From the NCBI RefSeq assembly GCF_021155775.2, contig NC_060234.1:32051026-32115025 (forward strand): DNA of 64,000 nt, in the 5' to 3' direction. This DNA is from Neodiprion pinetum (Eukaryota > Arthropoda > Insecta > Hymenoptera > Diprionidae). The stretch's first letter is position 1; the number at the start of each line of letters is the position of its first letter. Below the pieces are notes generated by a model. The model saw nothing but the letters and a program-made list of their open reading frames with translations. It was not told where the DNA came from and made no database searches. A program made the translations under genes and the position numbers. Below, piece by piece: positions 63,201 through 64,000 of the stretch.

Positions 63201-64000
63201 TGCGAGCAACCTAGCAATACCTGCGGGCAAGAAGAAATATTATATATACATGTATATATATATATTATATTTTATATATGTATATATATATATATACAGG
63301 TATATCCTTTTGGAGCGAATACTCTGGAAGCCTTGGTGCCGCTGCGGGCAACCGAACAATTACCTACCCATACTTTAGCTATGCATAGGTATGCGTGGAT
63401 ATTGTATACGGCAAACGCCGTATTTTAGAGCGAAGCGACAGAGTATACAATGCACACGGCACGTTTCCGGAAAGTCCACTCTAGGAAGCATCATCGATTA
63501 CCGGAAATGAAATACCTAGTCGAACGAGAACTCGCGAGAACACTTTTTTTTAACGGTATGTATACACTGTACATAGAAAATGTTCTCATTTGGCCCAGAC
63601 ATTTATTTTGTATATATTTGATACATAAATACCGTTGCCTAATATATTTCCGGTATAGATAATCCGGCATAATTACCACGCTTGTAACCTTCACGAAGGA
63701 ATAAGTAAGACATTTCTTGAAATGTTTGTGCGATATGTATACGCATATACATAATCGGATACTGAGAAAACGTTCAGTGCTACTCAAGATCGTGCAGACG
63801 GAAAATTAGTTGCGCTAATCGATTCGTGCTGCTACTGCTTTTTCTTATTCTTCCCTTTCTTCTTCGTCTTTTCTGTTAAACTTCCGTTCTCTTTTCAAGA
63901 ATCAAGGAGTGCGGTTCTTCCAACAGAGCCATAAGCGTTGCTACCGCGTAGTCGCGTGGACAGGATGCTTAAGAACGAAGCACTCATTCTATGTATACGC
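60300..64000. other. ogre 3' UTR and downstream flank
   Basis: AT-rich sequence with AT-type microsatellites at about 61.06 and 63.24-63.30 kb. Short open frames are present but none is recognised. No tRNA or transposon end was found. Confidence 0.45.
61058..61063 (+). promoter_or_regulatory. Candidate polyadenylation signal of ogre
   Basis: AATAAA about 760 nt after the stop. A second one, at 61922-61927, would extend the 3' UTR to about 1.6 kb. I cannot choose between them. Confidence 0.35.

Noticed and set aside
1..64000. CRISPR arrays, bacterial operons, riboswitches or an antiviral defence system
   Set aside because: The window is eukaryotic nuclear DNA with spliced genes. No regularly spaced repeats or prokaryotic gene organisation were seen.

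Overview
The window is nuclear DNA of an insect. The base is AT-rich and dotted with microsatellites, genes are spliced with GT..AG introns, and the recognisable single-copy genes are three innexins, the gap-junction family of invertebrates. I infer a holometabolous insect, probably a hymenopteran, from overall similarity to insect Inx2, Inx7 and Inx1. The species cannot be fixed from sequence alone.

Layout. 1-7.6 kb is a mobile-element zone. A nearly intact Ty1/copia LTR retrotransposon lies on the minus strand (1025-5884, 5-bp target duplication). It is broken by a 244-bp TA-flanked MITE and by an integrase frameshift. A short hAT-derived element follows (6395-7538) with an exact 8-bp target duplication and the C-terminal part of a hAT transposase. 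7.6-22 kb is noncoding apart from one tRNA-Arg(ACG) on the minus strand, a GC-rich island near 12 kb and a small inverted repeat near 20.5 kb. 22.0-23.8 kb holds a GC-rich promoter-like island and inx2, whose coding region is a single exon. 23.8-33.2 kb is noncoding, with a second unexplained GC-rich island at 29.5-30.0 kb. 33.25-36.75 kb is inx7 in six coding exons. 36.8-51 kb is noncoding and contains several inverted-repeat or MITE-like structures. 51.0-60.3 kb holds a GC-rich promoter-like island and ogre (inx1) in four coding exons. 60.3-64 kb is 3' flank.

The biology centres on inx2, inx7 and ogre, all on the plus strand. Innexins are four-pass membrane proteins that assemble into gap-junction channels and hemichannels. 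Ogre, Inx2 and Inx7 are also neighbours in Drosophila, so the window probably shows an ancient tandem family kept together. Their intron structures differ strongly.

I found no convincing new gene system. The observations most worth checking are an 11-mer (CTAACAATAAG) present six times between 35 and 53 kb, a 56-bp near-perfect hairpin inside an ogre intron, a 152-nt bulged hairpin at 48.1 kb, and the nested young copia/MITE insertion. Counts and alignments were done by eye.
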